From Gammaproteobacteria bacterium (lineage in GTDB: Bacteria; Pseudomonadota; Gammaproteobacteria; HK1), in NCBI GenBank assembly GCA_012103455.1, contig WLWT01000001.1, positions 1,226,001 through 1,290,000 on the forward strand: a stretch of DNA of 64,000 nt, in the 5' to 3' direction. Under the pieces are notes generated by a model, which was not told the origin of the DNA, ran no database searches, and was given only the letters and a program-made list of their open reading frames with translations. Positions 9,016 through 19,169 of the stretch are shown piece after piece. Both the position numbers and the translations under genes were made by a program. Position 1 is the stretch's first letter. The number at the start of each line of letters is the position of its first letter.

Positions 9016-9642
9016 ATGGCACTCAAGCCCTTAGAGAACAGCCAGGGCGCCCTAGCACGTGCACGTGTCTTGACCCTGCTATTAGCATTGCACGTAGCAC
9101 CGGCACAGTTGGCGGCGCAAGAAACAATTCATCCGACCTATCTGAACGATGCCAATTTGACCGAGGTAGAGCGGACAGTGAAGTCCGGGGCCGATGTCAA
9201 CGCAAAGCACATAGGCGGCGCCACTGCCTTGCACCACCTGGTGGCGGTCAGTGCACAGATGGGGCTCACCGGACTGGTGATACGCAATAAGCAAATCATA
9301 AGGCCGGGACAATGGGCCGCCACCGGCCATGAGACTATCGCTGTTTATTTAGTCGAAGAAGGGGCGCAAGTGGACGCTTTGAATACAGCGGGCCAAACAC
9401 CGTTGCACATTGCCGCTCTCACCGGTCATTCCGCCGCCGTCGAGTTCCTGCTGGAACACGGCGCGGATGTAACGGCCCGCGACAATGACGGTAAGACCGC
9501 CCTTGATTGGGCCCACTGGAGTGCCTCGGACGAGGCCATCGAAGAACTGGGCAAAGCCCTTGGCGCGCGCATCGACGCTAAGGGCGTTCGGCGCCGGGCG
9601 GAAAAAGTCATGGGGATATTAGAAGCCAACGGCGCGCAGTAG
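9016..9642 (+). CDS. Ankyrin-repeat protein, probably exported
   Basis: 208 residues. An N-terminal hydrophobic stretch ending ...VLTLLLALHVAPAQLAAQ suggests a signal peptide. Ankyrin repeats follow: NLTEVERTVKSGADVNAKH, then TAGQTPLHIAALTGHSAAVE with FLLEHGADVTARDNDGKTAL. Such proteins mediate protein-protein contacts; a partner cannot be inferred. Transcribed convergently with the M48 protease gene, the two stops 11 bp apart. Confidence 0.85.
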   Translation: MALKPLENSQGALARARVLTLLLALHVAPAQLAAQETIHPTYLNDANLTEVERTVKSGADVNAKHIGGATALHHLVAVSAQMGLTGLVIRNKQIIRPGQWAATGHETIAVYLVEEGAQVDALNTAGQTPLHIAALTGHSAAVEFLLEHGADVTARDNDGKTALDWAHWSASDEAIEELGKALGARIDAKGVRRRAEKVMGILEANGAQ

Positions 9643-9653
9643 ATCCGAACAGC

Positions 9654-11120
9654 TTACTCATCGCGGGCCAACTTCTCCGCCTTGAGCTGCTCTAGGCGGG
9701 CGCCTATGCGAGCGGCCAGATAGTAATCGGCACCGCCGTCGCCGCGCTGCGCTCTTTCTAGCTGATAAACAGCGGCTTCGAGCCGGCCATTCAGATAATG
9801 ATGCTCCGCTAACGCGGCCGCTGAGGCGGCCCGCTGGCCGCTGCGGGCATTAGCCTCGGCTAACAGATGGTATGCGCGAGCATCGGATCGTACCCGTTGT
9901 ACATAGTTGCCGAGCAAACTGGCCGCTTCCCGGTTGCGACCGGCATCTATCAGCACCTCTGCAAGACCGATGACGAGCAGCCTGTCATTAACATAAGCGC
10001 GCAGCGATTGACGGTAGAGCGCCACCGCCTCATCGGTACGGCCAAACCCGTGCAGCACCTTGGCCAAGGCGTCGCGAATAGGCAGAACATCGGGCGACTT
10101 CTCCATCAGCGGCTGCACGGTGTCGAGCGCTTTTTGCCACTGCTCAAGGCCGATGAGAGCATGCACCAGGCCGTAGTGCTCGGCGCTGGCCAGGCGGCGT
10201 CCCTGCCCACTGGCTAAGCGCCGCTCGAAGTACTCTTTAGCGGCTTTGGGTCCATCCACCAGCACCTTCAGTTTGGCCCGCACCCGCAGGTAAGCGTCAC
10301 TGTCCTTGTACTGGCGAAACTTGAAGCGTTCGGCCCGCTGCCTCGCCTCAGCGATGCGATCCGAGGTCACCGGATGGGTAGAGAGAAACTCGGGCGGGGT
10401 GCGATAGTAGCGCTGCGCTTGTTGCAATTGCTCGAAGAAAGCCGGCATTGCTTGGGGGTCATAGTCGGCTTTGGTGAGTATCTCCATGCCGATGCGATCC
10501 GCTTCCCTTTCGTTGCGGCGTATGAAGTCGATGCGCTGCTGGATATCAGCCGCTGTGACCACCCCCAAGGCGCCGGTGCCGGCCTGGGAATTTTGTGTCG
10601 CAAGAACGATGGCAGCGAGGATCCCCGCTACCTTGTAAACGCTGTTGATCTCTTCCAACTCGAATGCCCGCGCCACGTGTCTTTGCGTCACATGGGCAAT
10701 TTCATGGCTGAGCACGGCGGCCAATTCGCTTTCGCTCTCGGTTGCGAGGATCAAGCCGGTGTTAAGTCCTATGACCCCGTTAGGTCCGGCGAAAGCGTTG
10801 ACGATGGGCTCGCGCAAAACCAGAAACGTGAACGGGCGGTTGGCGCCATCGCTGGCTTGGGTCAGGCGATAGCCTATCTCATTAACGTAATGCTCGACTT
10901 CAGGGTCTTCCAGGGCTTCCTCGCGGGCCCGGATCTCGCGCAAGAACAACTCCCCGAGTTGCGTATCGTCCACTTTGGAGATGACCGCTTCGGATGAATC
11001 GGCGATATCGGGAAGGCGAATGCTCTGCGCGGAACCCTGGGCCACCACCCCCGCCAACAGCAAGGCGGTCACGGCGCGGCGCATCATTCTCTTACTGAAC
11101 GGTGGTTCCGAGGTATTCAT
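9654..11120 (-). CDS. M48-family metalloprotease with TPR tail (BepA-like)
   Basis: Zinc motif HEIAH within LSHEIAHVTQRHVARAFE, with the third ligand in NEREADRIGM. A signal peptide (RAVTALLLAGVVAQGSAQS) precedes the protease domain, and the C-terminal 200 residues are helical TPR-like repeats. This matches periplasmic BepA/YfgC proteases that act in outer-membrane protein quality control. The frame is open to 11201, but the start at 11120 (MNTSEPPFSKR) follows an AGGTGA ribosome-binding site and gives a normal signal peptide; length is then 488 residues. Confidence 0.9.
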   Translation of the reverse strand: MNTSEPPFSKRMMRRAVTALLLAGVVAQGSAQSIRLPDIADSSEAVISKVDDTQLGELFLREIRAREEALEDPEVEHYVNEIGYRLTQASDGANRPFTFLVLREPIVNAFAGPNGVIGLNTGLILATESESELAAVLSHEIAHVTQRHVARAFELEEINSVYKVAGILAAIVLATQNSQAGTGALGVVTAADIQQRIDFIRRNEREADRIGMEILTKADYDPQAMPAFFEQLQQAQRYYRTPPEFLSTHPVTSDRIAEARQRAERFKFRQYKDSDAYLRVRAKLKVLVDGPKAAKEYFERRLASGQGRRLASAEHYGLVHALIGLEQWQKALDTVQPLMEKSPDVLPIRDALAKVLHGFGRTDEAVALYRQSLRAYVNDRLLVIGLAEVLIDAGRNREAASLLGNYVQRVRSDARAYHLLAEANARSGQRAASAAALAEHHYLNGRLEAAVYQLERAQRGDGGADYYLAARIGARLEQLKAEKLARDE

Positions 11121-11227
11121 TTCACCTACGACAGTCCCCGGCGCGGCTCTATCCCAGCCATGCACGCCTTGCGTGTAAGATCGGATCTTGTTGTATACCA
11201 CAGCTCACTATTCAAAGAGACAAAGCG

Positions 11228-12490
11228 ATGCCGAGAAATGCTTTTTATGCGCAATCAGGTGGCGTTACCGCCGTTATCAATGCATCGGCCGCCGGCGTCA
11301 TCGAAACGGCCCGGACCTATCCGCAGACTATTGGCAAAGTGTACGCCGGCCGCAATGGCATCATCGGCGCTCTGACTGAAGATCTCATCGACACCTCCCT
11401 AGAATCCGACGCGGACATCGCCGCCTTACGCCACACGCCCTCGGGCGCGTTTGGCTCTTGCCGTTACAAACTCAAAGGATTAGACGAAAACCGCGCCGAG
11501 TACGAGCGCCTAATCGAGGTCTTCAAAGCTCACGATATCGGTTATTTCTTCTACAACGGTGGCGGTGACTCGCAAGACACCTCACACAAAGTGTCGCAAC
11601 TAGGCGAGGCTATGGGTTACCCCATTACCTGCATCGGCATTCCTAAAACGGTGGACAACGATCTGCCGATCACCGACAACTGCCCAGGTTTCGGCTCGGT
11701 CGCCAAATACGTCGCCGTGTCCATGCGCGAGGCCGGTTACGATGTGGCGTCCATGGCGCTCACCTCTACCAAGGTCTTCATCATGGAGGTGATGGGCCGC
11801 CATGCGGGATGGATTGCCGCTGCCGGCGGGCTCGCCGCCAACGACGCCACCCGAGCACCGCATATGATCGTCTTCCCGGAAATCCCGTTGGTGCAAGACC
11901 CGTTCATCGCCAAGGTGAAAGAACACGTGGACGCGCACGGATTTTGCGCCATCGTCGTATCGGAGGGCGCCCGCGACGAAAACGGCGCGTTCTTATCGGA
12001 GACGGGCTTACGCGATTCCTTCGGCCATGCCCAACTCGGTGGCGTGGCCCCCATGCTCGCCAACCTGGTCAAAGACAAGCTCGGTTACAAGTACCACTGG
12101 GCGGTGGCCGACTATCTACAGCGCGCCGCCCGGCATATCGCTTCGGCCACGGATGTGGCACAAGCTTATGCCGTCGGCAAAGCAGCCGTCGAGATGGCGC
12201 TTGCCGGCAAGAATGCGCTTATGCCCACCATCGTGCGCACCAGCGACTCGCCGTACGCATGGGAAATCGGCGCGGCTCACCTGGCGGAGGTGGCCAACGT
12301 GGAAAAAATGATGCCCCGCGAATTCATCACGGACGACGGTTTCGGCATTACCGATCCGTGCCGGCGCTATTTGCAGCCGCTCATCCAAGGCGAGGACTAT
12401 CCACCGTTCGTGAACGGTTTGCCGGATTATGTGCAACTCAAAAACGCGCCGGTGGCCAAGCGGCTGAGTACCCCCTTCACGGTGAAATAA
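11228..12490 (+). CDS. pfp: Pyrophosphate-dependent 6-phosphofructokinase
   Basis: 420 residues starting MPRNAFYAQSGGVTAVINAS. Key motifs: GGGDSQDT (phosphate-donor site), GIPKTVDNDL (lysine where ATP enzymes commonly have glycine) and MGRHAGW for substrate binding. It phosphorylates fructose 6-phosphate reversibly using PPi. The open frame extends upstream to 11102, but that part overlaps the protease promoter and lacks family similarity. A PPi-energised membrane pyrophosphatase is encoded 2.3 kb downstream, fitting a PPi-based economy. Confidence 0.93.
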   Translation: MPRNAFYAQSGGVTAVINASAAGVIETARTYPQTIGKVYAGRNGIIGALTEDLIDTSLESDADIAALRHTPSGAFGSCRYKLKGLDENRAEYERLIEVFKAHDIGYFFYNGGGDSQDTSHKVSQLGEAMGYPITCIGIPKTVDNDLPITDNCPGFGSVAKYVAVSMREAGYDVASMALTSTKVFIMEVMGRHAGWIAAAGGLAANDATRAPHMIVFPEIPLVQDPFIAKVKEHVDAHGFCAIVVSEGARDENGAFLSETGLRDSFGHAQLGGVAPMLANLVKDKLGYKYHWAVADYLQRAARHIASATDVAQAYAVGKAAVEMALAGKNALMPTIVRTSDSPYAWEIGAAHLAEVANVEKMMPREFITDDGFGITDPCRRYLQPLIQGEDYPPFVNGLPDYVQLKNAPVAKRLSTPFTVK

Positions 12491-12524
12491 CTTTAGGGCG
12501 ATGGGCCAGCATATGCCGGCTGGG

Positions 12525-13199
12525 TCATACGCTTAAATCCAGCCCCATCTGCCAAAAGCCGATTTCGAGCCGGGTGGCGTCGTCGAATATGCGCTGCAAA
12601 CGCTCTAGCCGGCGCGGTCCAGCCAGCCGCGCCGCCAGATCATCGAGTTGCGCTGCGGCCCCTGCCGCCGCTTCCTGATACTCGTCGCTGGCGTACATAT
12701 CGATCCACGGTTTGTAAGGATTGCCGTTCAAGAGGGTGGCTGGCGAGCCCATCAGCCACTCAGCCACTTGCGCATAGCCGATAACGCACGGAGCTAAAGC
12801 CACGTGCAGATCCAAGGCGTCGCCCGCCTGCCCCACCTCCAGCACATAGCGCGTATACGCCATATTGGCGGTGGCCTCCGGCAGGGCCTCAAGAGCGGCT
12901 TCATCAATGCCCCATTCAGCACAATAATCGACGTGTAGCCGCAGTTCGGTATCGAGCAACGCACTCAACGTGTCTTTGGCATGTCGCATATCCGCAAGGG
13001 TAGAACTCTTGTACACAGCCAGCGCGTAAGCCCGTGCGAAATGGATGAGAAACAAATAATCCTGCTTCAAGTAATGTTGAAAACAGGCCTCAGGCAACGT
13101 GCCATCACCCAGTTGACGCACAAACGGGTGGCGCACGTAGGTGTCCCAATCATCGCGGCACGAAGCTTTTAGTCGGGCGAACAAACCATCATCACTCAT
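12525..13199 (-). CDS. tenA: TenA-family thiaminase II / aminopyrimidine aminohydrolase
   Basis: 224 residues from MSDDGLFARLKASCRDDW. Family features: HPFVRQLGDGTLPEACFQHY, YLKQDYLFLIHFARAYA and the catalytic cysteine in LAPCVIGYAQVAEWL. The enzyme salvages the pyrimidine moiety of degraded thiamin. The frame extends to 13271, but the ATG at 13199 begins 2 bp past the thiX stop, so tenA is the third gene of a thiZ-thiX-tenA operon. Confidence 0.9.
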   Translation of the reverse strand: MSDDGLFARLKASCRDDWDTYVRHPFVRQLGDGTLPEACFQHYLKQDYLFLIHFARAYALAVYKSSTLADMRHAKDTLSALLDTELRLHVDYCAEWGIDEAALEALPEATANMAYTRYVLEVGQAGDALDLHVALAPCVIGYAQVAEWLMGSPATLLNGNPYKPWIDMYASDEYQEAAAGAAAQLDDLAARLAGPRRLERLQRIFDDATRLEIGFWQMGLDLSV

Positions 13200-13200
13200 T

Positions 13201-13938
13201 TCAAGACTCCGTTTGCCAATAGGTAAGCCGCCGCAATCCGGCATCCACAACGGTATAGAGCAAGACCGCAAAAACGGCCAAGGTGAATAGCGCGGCGAAC
13301 ATCAGATCGGTTTGCATGCGTCCATTGGAGTGGAGCATGAGAAAACCCAACCCGCGGCTGGAGCCGACCCATTCGCCGATGACAGCACCGATGGGGGCTA
13401 TCGCCGTTGCCACCCGAATACCCGAGGCGAGGGCAGGCAGTGCGGCTGGAATACGCAACACCCAGAATTCCGAACGCTTGGATGCGCCCATGGTGGCTGC
13501 CAGATCCAGCCAACCAGGCTCCGTGCGGCGTAGCCCATCGTAGAAAGCGGCTGTTACCGGGAAATAAATAATGATCACCGCCATGGTGATCTTGGAGCCC
13601 ATACCGTAGCCGATCCAAAGCACTAGCACAGGGGCGATGGCGAACACGGGCAGGGCCTGACTGATGACCATAGCCGGCAACAACCACAGGCGCGCTAGCC
13701 GGTATCGCGCCATCACCAGGCCAGTCAACACACCCAACAAACAGCCGATAACAAGACCGAGCACAATCTCCACGAACGTAACGGCGGCGTGGCCACTGAT
13801 GAGTTCGATATCTTGCCACCAGCGTTCAAGCACTCGGTCAGGGCTCGGCAAGATGTACGGTTCAGCCTGTGTAAACCAGACCAGCAAGTGCCAAGCCGCC
13901 AAAAAACCAACCATTGTGATCAGTGCCCGTAGCGCCAT
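13201..13938 (-). CDS. thiX: ABC permease for thiamin pyrimidine precursor (ThiX-like)
   Basis: 245 residues with six hydrophobic segments and the BPD-type EAA loop EFWVLRIPAALPALASGIRV. Similar to SsuC/ThiX permeases. The link to thiamin rests on its position: 2 bp after the ATPase gene and 1 bp before tenA. A sulfonate or nitrate-type substrate would otherwise be possible. No substrate-binding protein (ThiY) gene lies in this operon. Confidence 0.8.
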   Translation of the reverse strand: MALRALITMVGFLAAWHLLVWFTQAEPYILPSPDRVLERWWQDIELISGHAAVTFVEIVLGLVIGCLLGVLTGLVMARYRLARLWLLPAMVISQALPVFAIAPVLVLWIGYGMGSKITMAVIIIYFPVTAAFYDGLRRTEPGWLDLAATMGASKRSEFWVLRIPAALPALASGIRVATAIAPIGAVIGEWVGSSRGLGFLMLHSNGRMQTDLMFAALFTLAVFAVLLYTVVDAGLRRLTYWQTES

Positions 13939-13940
13939 TA

Positions 13941-14720
13941 TTACGTTCTCGCCGCCGCCCCGCCGAGGCGCTCTAGAAGTTTGCCGTACAGCACCAGAAT
14001 ATCCTCCCGCTCCACCGAGCGCGGTGGTAAATCAGAGGGGTAAATAGGCTCGCTCAACTCGACAGGACGCCCCTCCAAAACATAGATTACATGCCCTAGA
14101 CGCAGAGCCTCCATCGGATCATGGGTAATCAGCAATGCAGTACGGTCAGCCAAACGGGTGGCGGCTAAAGTCTGAAGCCGGTGCCTGGTGATCACGTCCA
14201 GACTTGAAAAAGGTTCATCCATCAGCACGATGGGGCGGTCTTCAAACAGCGTCCTCGCCAGCGCGGTGCGCTGGCGCATGCCACCGGACAGAGCGGCCGG
14301 CAGAGCGTCGGCGTAGGATGATAGTCCCAATTCATCCAAGAGTTGCCGGGCGCGGCCGCGGACCTCGCCAGATATGGACTCGTGCCTAAAGCGGGCACCG
14401 ATCAGAACGTTGTCGATGACCGACAACCAGGGCACCAGCAGATCGCGTTGCGCCATGTAGGCCACACGGCCGGCAAGGGGGAGCCCATCACTAGTATCGA
14501 CCTGCCCCTTGGCAGCACCGGCAGCCACGAGCCCGGCGACAAAGCGCAGCAAGGTGGTTTTGCCAACACCGCTCGTTCCGAGCAGACAGGTGCACCGGCC
14601 ACCGGGCAGTTCCACAGACAGATGCTCGGCGATGACGGTGTCTTCGTAGCGCAGCGAAACCTCTCTCAGACAGACTGAGGGTGCGCGGACAGAGGGTGCG
14701 CTATGGGATGAGACCGTCAC
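13941..14720 (-). CDS. thiZ: ABC ATPase for thiamin precursor uptake (ThiZ-like)
   Basis: 259 residues. Walker A LGTSGVGKTTLL, signature LSGGMRQRTALARTL, Walker B IVLMDEPFSSLD and the switch LLITHDPMEAL. Typical of the nitrate/sulfonate/thiamin (TauB/SsuB/ThiZ) ATPases. First gene of the operon. The leader between it and hppA shows no TPP-riboswitch consensus on inspection. Confidence 0.82.
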   Translation of the reverse strand: MTVSSHSAPSVRAPSVCLREVSLRYEDTVIAEHLSVELPGGRCTCLLGTSGVGKTTLLRFVAGLVAAGAAKGQVDTSDGLPLAGRVAYMAQRDLLVPWLSVIDNVLIGARFRHESISGEVRGRARQLLDELGLSSYADALPAALSGGMRQRTALARTLFEDRPIVLMDEPFSSLDVITRHRLQTLAATRLADRTALLITHDPMEALRLGHVIYVLEGRPVELSEPIYPSDLPPRSVEREDILVLYGKLLERLGGAAART

Positions 14721-14733
14721 TCAATATCGAACA

Positions 14734-14760
14734 CAACGCCGGTGTGCGGCCCCGGCGTTG
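14734..14760. terminator. Hairpin between thiZ and hppA
   Basis: A perfect 9-bp stem, CAACGCCGG pairing with CCGGCGTTG around a 9-nt loop, without a clear T-run. Related units (GCGCTG, CACCGGCG) recur over the next 40 bp. It could attenuate or stop hppA transcription reading toward thiZ. Confidence 0.4.
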
Positions 14761-14813
14761 TATTGCACCAGCGCTGTATCGCACCGGCGTTGTACCAAGC
14801 CGAGAAAGCCCGC

Positions 14814-16820
14814 TCAGCTCAGCACCGGCGCGATAACCAAGCTGACGATGGCCATGACGTTGATCAAGATGTTCATGGACGGACCGGAGGTATCCTTGAA
14901 GGGATCGCCCACGGTATCGCCTACCACGGCAGCGGCGTGAGTCTCCGTGCCCTTGCCACCCAGATTACCCTTCTCGATATATTTCTTGGCGTTATCCCAA
15001 GCACCGCCAGCATTGGCCATGGTCAGCGCCATCAGCACACAACCGAGCAGCGCCCCCCCCAGCATGCCACCGAGGGCCTCCGCGCCGATGCCAAAACCCA
15101 CCACCATAGGCGCCAAGATGGCGATGATGCCGGGCGGTAGCATTTTCTTCAGGGCTGCCGTCGTGGCAATTTCCACACAGCGGGCTGTATCCGGCGTCGC
15201 TTCACCCTCCAACAATCCTGGGATCTCCCTGAACTGGCGGCGGATCTCTTCGATCATCTCGGCGGCGGCGTCACCTACGGCGGTCATGGTCAGCGCCGCT
15301 ATCAAAAATGGCAGCACACCCCCTAGGAAGAGCCCGATCAGCACTTCCGGATTGCCGAGTTCCAGAGAGAAATCCGCAATGCGGCTAGCCACCGTCTCCA
15401 CATAAGCGGTGATAATGGCCAATGCCGCAAGCGCCGCGGCACCGATGGCAAATCCCTTGCCGATGGCGGCGGTGGTGTTACCCAGTTCGTCCAGCGAGTC
15501 GGTAATCTTGCGGGTACTTTCACCAAGGCCGGCCATCTCCGCGATGCCGCCGGCGTTGTCAGCCACCGGACCGTAAGCGTCGATCGCCATGGTGATACCG
15601 ACCGTAGCCAACATACCGACGGCGGCGATGCCTACACCGTAGAGGCCGGCTGCTTCGTTGGAAATAGCGATGATGGCGCAGATGGACAGGATCGGCACAA
15701 CCACCGACTGCATGCCGACGGCGAGCCCGGCAATGATCACGGTAGCAGCCCCTGTTTGTCCCTGCGAAGCGATATGACGCACCGGCTTACCGGCGGTGAA
15801 ATACTCGGTAACCAAGCCGATAATCATGCCGCCGATGGCGCCCACCAACACGGCGAACCACACTTTGCCGGCGATGCCCACCCATTTAATGATGAAAACC
15901 GAGACGACAATGAACAAAAAAGTGGTACCCAGAGTACCTATGCGTAGCGCCACCTCCGGCGACCGGTTAGCCTGGGTGCGCACTATCCAGATGCCGAGGA
16001 TAGAGCACATCAGGCCGGTGGAAGCCAGAGCCAGCGGCAAGAACATGAGCGCGGGCCGCTCACCCATCGGATCGATGATGGCCGCCGCCATGGTGGAAGC
16101 CATGGCGATACACGCGATCATGGCGCCGCAATAAGACTCGAAAATATCCGATCCCATCCCGGCCACATCGCCCACGTTGTCACCCACGTTGTCCGCAATG
16201 ACACCGGGGTTGCGGGGATCATCCTCGGGAATACCCGCCTCTATCTTGCCGACCAGATCGGCGCCTATATCAGCACTCTTGGTATAGATGCCCCCACCCA
16301 CACGGGAGAACAGAGCGACTGATGAGGCACCCATGCCGAAGCCGTGAATAGCATGGGCCGTGTCAGGATCACCGCCAAAGAACAGGTAAAGCGTTCCAAG
16401 CCCCAGCAAACCCATGGAAGCGACCGCCAGGCCCATGATGGAACCGCCGTAGAAAGCCACCGTCAGCGCAGCAGCAGCGCCCTCGGTGTGAGCAGCGGTG
16501 GTAGTGCGCACGTTGGCACGGGTGGCGGTACTCATGCCGATGTAGCCGGCAGCACCAGAACACAACGCGCCGACGATAAAAGCGATGGCCGTCTTGAGAC
16601 CGAGGACTATGCCCAAGAAGACCACCAAGATGATGCAGCACAGGATCAAGTACGTGTATTCACGCCGCATGAACACCATGGCGCCCAAGTGGATCTGCTC
16701 ACCTATTTCCGCGACCTTGGACTCGCCGGCCGGATACTCTTTGACCTTGCCGAAGATCAGCCAAGCCACAATCAACCCGCCAACGCCGAATAGTGCCGGC
16801 AGTAGACCGCTCAACTCCAT
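14814..16820 (-). CDS. hppA: Membrane ion-translocating pyrophosphatase
   Basis: 668 residues from [15 protein letters not shown], preceded by GGGGGGAG. Signatures: [37 protein letters not shown], and the C-terminal [12 protein letters not shown]. About 15-16 membrane helices. It couples PPi hydrolysis to H+ or Na+ pumping. The sequence [14 protein letters not shown] has alanine at the position that separates potassium-dependent from potassium-independent enzymes (lysine), so it belongs to the K+-dependent class. H+ versus Na+ specificity cannot be told by eye. The frame extends to 16910, but those 30 residues are atypical. Confidence 0.95.
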   Translation of the reverse strand: MELSGLLPALFGVGGLIVAWLIFGKVKEYPAGESKVAEIGEQIHLGAMVFMRREYTYLILCCIILVVFLGIVLGLKTAIAFIVGALCSGAAGYIGMSTATRANVRTTTAAHTEGAAAALTVAFYGGSIMGLAVASMGLLGLGTLYLFFGGDPDTAHAIHGFGMGASSVALFSRVGGGIYTKSADIGADLVGKIEAGIPEDDPRNPGVIADNVGDNVGDVAGMGSDIFESYCGAMIACIAMASTMAAAIIDPMGERPALMFLPLALASTGLMCSILGIWIVRTQANRSPEVALRIGTLGTTFLFIVVSVFIIKWVGIAGKVWFAVLVGAIGGMIIGLVTEYFTAGKPVRHIASQGQTGAATVIIAGLAVGMQSVVVPILSICAIIAISNEAAGLYGVGIAAVGMLATVGITMAIDAYGPVADNAGGIAEMAGLGESTRKITDSLDELGNTTAAIGKGFAIGAAALAALAIITAYVETVASRIADFSLELGNPEVLIGLFLGGVLPFLIAALTMTAVGDAAAEMIEEIRRQFREIPGLLEGEATPDTARCVEIATTAALKKMLPPGIIAILAPMVVGFGIGAEALGGMLGGALLGCVLMALTMANAGGAWDNAKKYIEKGNLGGKGTETHAAAVVGDTVGDPFKDTSGPSMNILINVMAIVSLVIAPVLS

Positions 16821-17454
16821 GGGTTCGCTCCCCCCGGTTTCAAAAGCTAGCCAAGATGGGGCTAGGCAAGATAGCCAAACGCACGTGTTGAACCGAACAC
16901 GGGCGCCCATTTACAGAGATCTGGCACGTTCAATTTAGCCGCAATTTCAATTTGGCAAAGCGCCCGTTGCTGGTGCGCCTGAACGACAACCGCGTAGTTA
17001 TAGCGGCTCGGTAGAAGAATGGCAACACGGTGCAACGCAACAGTCCGCGCGCCGTATACAAGCCGCTTATCACACGTGCTGTCAAAAATTGGTTACGGCG
17101 TGCGGCGGGTCATTCGTGGGCTAGCTGAGGTACGTTGGTCAGCATCCAGGCCAGCAGTGCACCGACAAAGTGCTGGGCTATCGCCGGAGCCATCACCATC
17201 GTTAAGGGCTATGCAACCTGCATCGACATCTCAGATTTATCATTAAAATAAGGTTTACGCTTGCGTTGGCTGCTAGGGCCGTAGGCGGCTTGACGCGCGA
17301 CCTTCAGCTAGCCGTCTTTTTTGTGATCGAGTACTGGACCGAAATGAAACTGAAGACGCTCTTGGATCGAGCCGAAAAGCACCGCTCGCTTGCTTACGGT
17401 CAGGCGCATTGGGTCAATGCACTCCTATTGACGCTGGCACCGTTAACGCTGGCA
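16821..17454. other. Intergenic region, no gene recognised
   Basis: About 630 bp between divergently transcribed hppA and the aspartic-protease gene. Short open frames (for example 17019-17246) have no protein-like features. It must hold both promoters; none can be named with confidence. Confidence 0.4.
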
Positions 17455-18156
17455 ATGAAGCCGTGCTTGCGGCAGCTGAGGCGGACACTCGCATGGCTGA
17501 TTATCGGGCTCGCCGCGGTGAGTGCTTATGCCGCCGAGAATCTCGGCGCCCAGCTCAGAGCATTCGCAGCGCTCCACGGTGTCAGCGTCAAAGGGCTCCA
17601 CTATCTGCGCGATGAGCCCGCCAAACCGGTGTCGTTGCCGGATGATCCGGTTATGGGGCTGCGCCAGTTACTTTCGGGTTACAACCACGTGCTGAGCACT
17701 GATGCGCAAGGCCGCGTCGATGGTGTGGTCGTGCTCAGCCCTAAGCGCGCTTCGCGGGCACCCCGGCGATTCACCATCCCCATCAAAGTCCATGGTGCCC
17801 ACCACATCGTTTTGGTTAGCTTGGCCGGCCCTAATGGCAAACGCGTACCGGTGCCGATGGTGGTGGACACCGGTGCCTCTACCATGGTGTTGCCTTTATC
17901 AATGATGCCGGTGTTGGGATTTAACCCGAAGGAACTGCGCCAGGGCCGTGTCAACACCGCTGGCGGCGAGGTGTCGGCCCGCTTCGGCACCCTGGCACTG
18001 GTAGAGGTATCGGGTGCGCGCCGACGAGAAGTGGCCGTTTCATTCGTGGATGACGAAGCGCTCAATGGCGTCAAATTATTGGGTATGAGTTTCTTGAGCC
18101 ACTACCGGGTGACGCTGGACCAAAGTGCCGCACGTTTGCTGTTACAGGAACGTTGA
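17455..18156 (+). CDS. Retropepsin-like aspartic protease, exported
   Basis: 233 residues. A signal peptide (RTLAWLIIGLAAVSAYAAE), a short region resembling secretin/TonB short N-terminal domains (LRAFAALHGVSVKGLHYL), then a clan AA domain with the catalytic aspartate motif VVDTGASTMVLPLSM and the late hydrophobic-hydrophobic-glycine element NGVKLLGMSFLSHYRV. Probably a periplasmic dimeric protease of the TIGR02281 type. The frame is open to 17266, so an earlier start (17344) cannot be excluded, but only 17455 gives a clean signal peptide. Confidence 0.8.
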   Translation: MKPCLRQLRRTLAWLIIGLAAVSAYAAENLGAQLRAFAALHGVSVKGLHYLRDEPAKPVSLPDDPVMGLRQLLSGYNHVLSTDAQGRVDGVVVLSPKRASRAPRRFTIPIKVHGAHHIVLVSLAGPNGKRVPVPMVVDTGASTMVLPLSMMPVLGFNPKELRQGRVNTAGGEVSARFGTLALVEVSGARRREVAVSFVDDEALNGVKLLGMSFLSHYRVTLDQSAARLLLQER

Positions 18157-18244
18157 TTCCACCTGAGGCGGCCTTAGCCCCCCCCCCAAGTGCTGTCTCC
18201 CAAGTGCCATCTGGCAGTTCGCTGCTGTTGCGACGCAGTGCATC

Positions 18245-18997
18245 CTATTGTTCGCCTCGCTCATCCCCTCCAACCGATGGCGCGAGGGCCAAAATACGAT
18301 CCGCCAAACGGCTGAACGGCAAGCTCTGTAACCACACCGAGCCGGTGCCACGCAAGGTCGCCAAGAACAACCCTTCGCCACCGAACACCATACTCTTCAA
18401 ACCGCCGGCCCGCTCGATGCTGTAATCCACCCCCGGGGTAAAGCCCACTAAGCACCCGGTATCCACCCGCAAGGTCTCGCCGCGCAGCTCGCGTCGCACC
18501 ACCGCACCGCCAGCGTGCATGAAGACCATGCCATCGCCTTGCAGTTTCTGCAAAATGAAGCCCTCGCCGCCGAACAAACCAGCCCCTAGCCGTTTGCTGA
18601 ATGTCACCGATACTTTGGTACCTAAAGCTGCACATAAGAAGCTGTCTTTCTGGCAGATCACCGCGCCACTTATCTGCGCCATATCCACGGCAATAACACT
18701 GCCCGGATAAGGCGCTGCAAAACCGATCCGGGCCTTGCCGTAACCGGCATGGGTGAAGTGAGTCATGAACAATGATTCGCCGGTGACCATCCGCAGACCA
18801 GCAGAGAATACCTTGCCGAAAAATCCCTGCTCGGGATCGGAACCATCGCCCAGCTTGGTCTCGAATTCGATGCCCTCTTCCATGAAATTCATAGCGCCGG
18901 CCTCGGCGATCACCGTCTCTCCCGGATCCAGTTCCACCACCAGCATCTGCATACCTTCACCGATGATGCGGTAATCGACTTCGTGACTTCTAGCCAT
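18245..18997 (-). CDS. TIGR00266 (AIM24-like) family protein
   Basis: 250 residues with the family pattern [40 protein letters not shown], and glycine-rich [21 protein letters not shown]. These beta-rich proteins are widespread and of unknown biochemical role, sometimes linked to tellurite/stress loci. Single gene; MITE copy C lies 31 bp upstream of its start. Confidence 0.88.
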   Translation of the reverse strand: MARSHEVDYRIIGEGMQMLVVELDPGETVIAEAGAMNFMEEGIEFETKLGDGSDPEQGFFGKVFSAGLRMVTGESLFMTHFTHAGYGKARIGFAAPYPGSVIAVDMAQISGAVICQKDSFLCAALGTKVSVTFSKRLGAGLFGGEGFILQKLQGDGMVFMHAGGAVVRRELRGETLRVDTGCLVGFTPGVDYSIERAGGLKSMVFGGEGLFLATLRGTGSVWLQSLPFSRLADRILALAPSVGGDERGEQ

Positions 18998-19028
18998 GGT
19001 TGCATACCTTTAATGTTCATACTATTCA

Positions 19029-19168
19029 GGGCACCTCTAAAAATGCACTTTTTCCGCGATTGCGGCGTCAGCGCCGTGCTCGAATCCTCAGGTATCACCC
19101 ATACACTGCGGTTGTGCGCGCGGTGCTTCCTTGCACTCACGAAACAATGACTATTGTTAGAGGCGCCC
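19029..19168. mobile_element. MITE family 1, copy C (140 bp, with TTCA duplication)
   Basis: Ends GGGCACCTCTAAAAATGCA and TAGAGGCGCCC, flanked by a perfect 4-bp duplication TTCA at 19025-19028 and 19169-19172. It sits exactly at the end of the MFS gene (stop 19170-19172) and upstream of the TIGR00266 gene. The 4-bp duplication fits IS5-type mobilisation. Confidence 0.9.
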
Positions 19169-19169
19169 T

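Noticed and set aside
14721..14813. TPP riboswitch upstream of thiZ
   Set aside because: Neither CTGAGA nor the ACCCTTTGAACCTGATC-type box is present; only a GC-rich hairpin and related repeats.
16344..16793. Long plus-strand frames opposite hppA, and similar ones opposite GldG, M48, PFK and MFS genes
   Set aside because: They lie antisense to well-supported genes and have biased, low-complexity composition.
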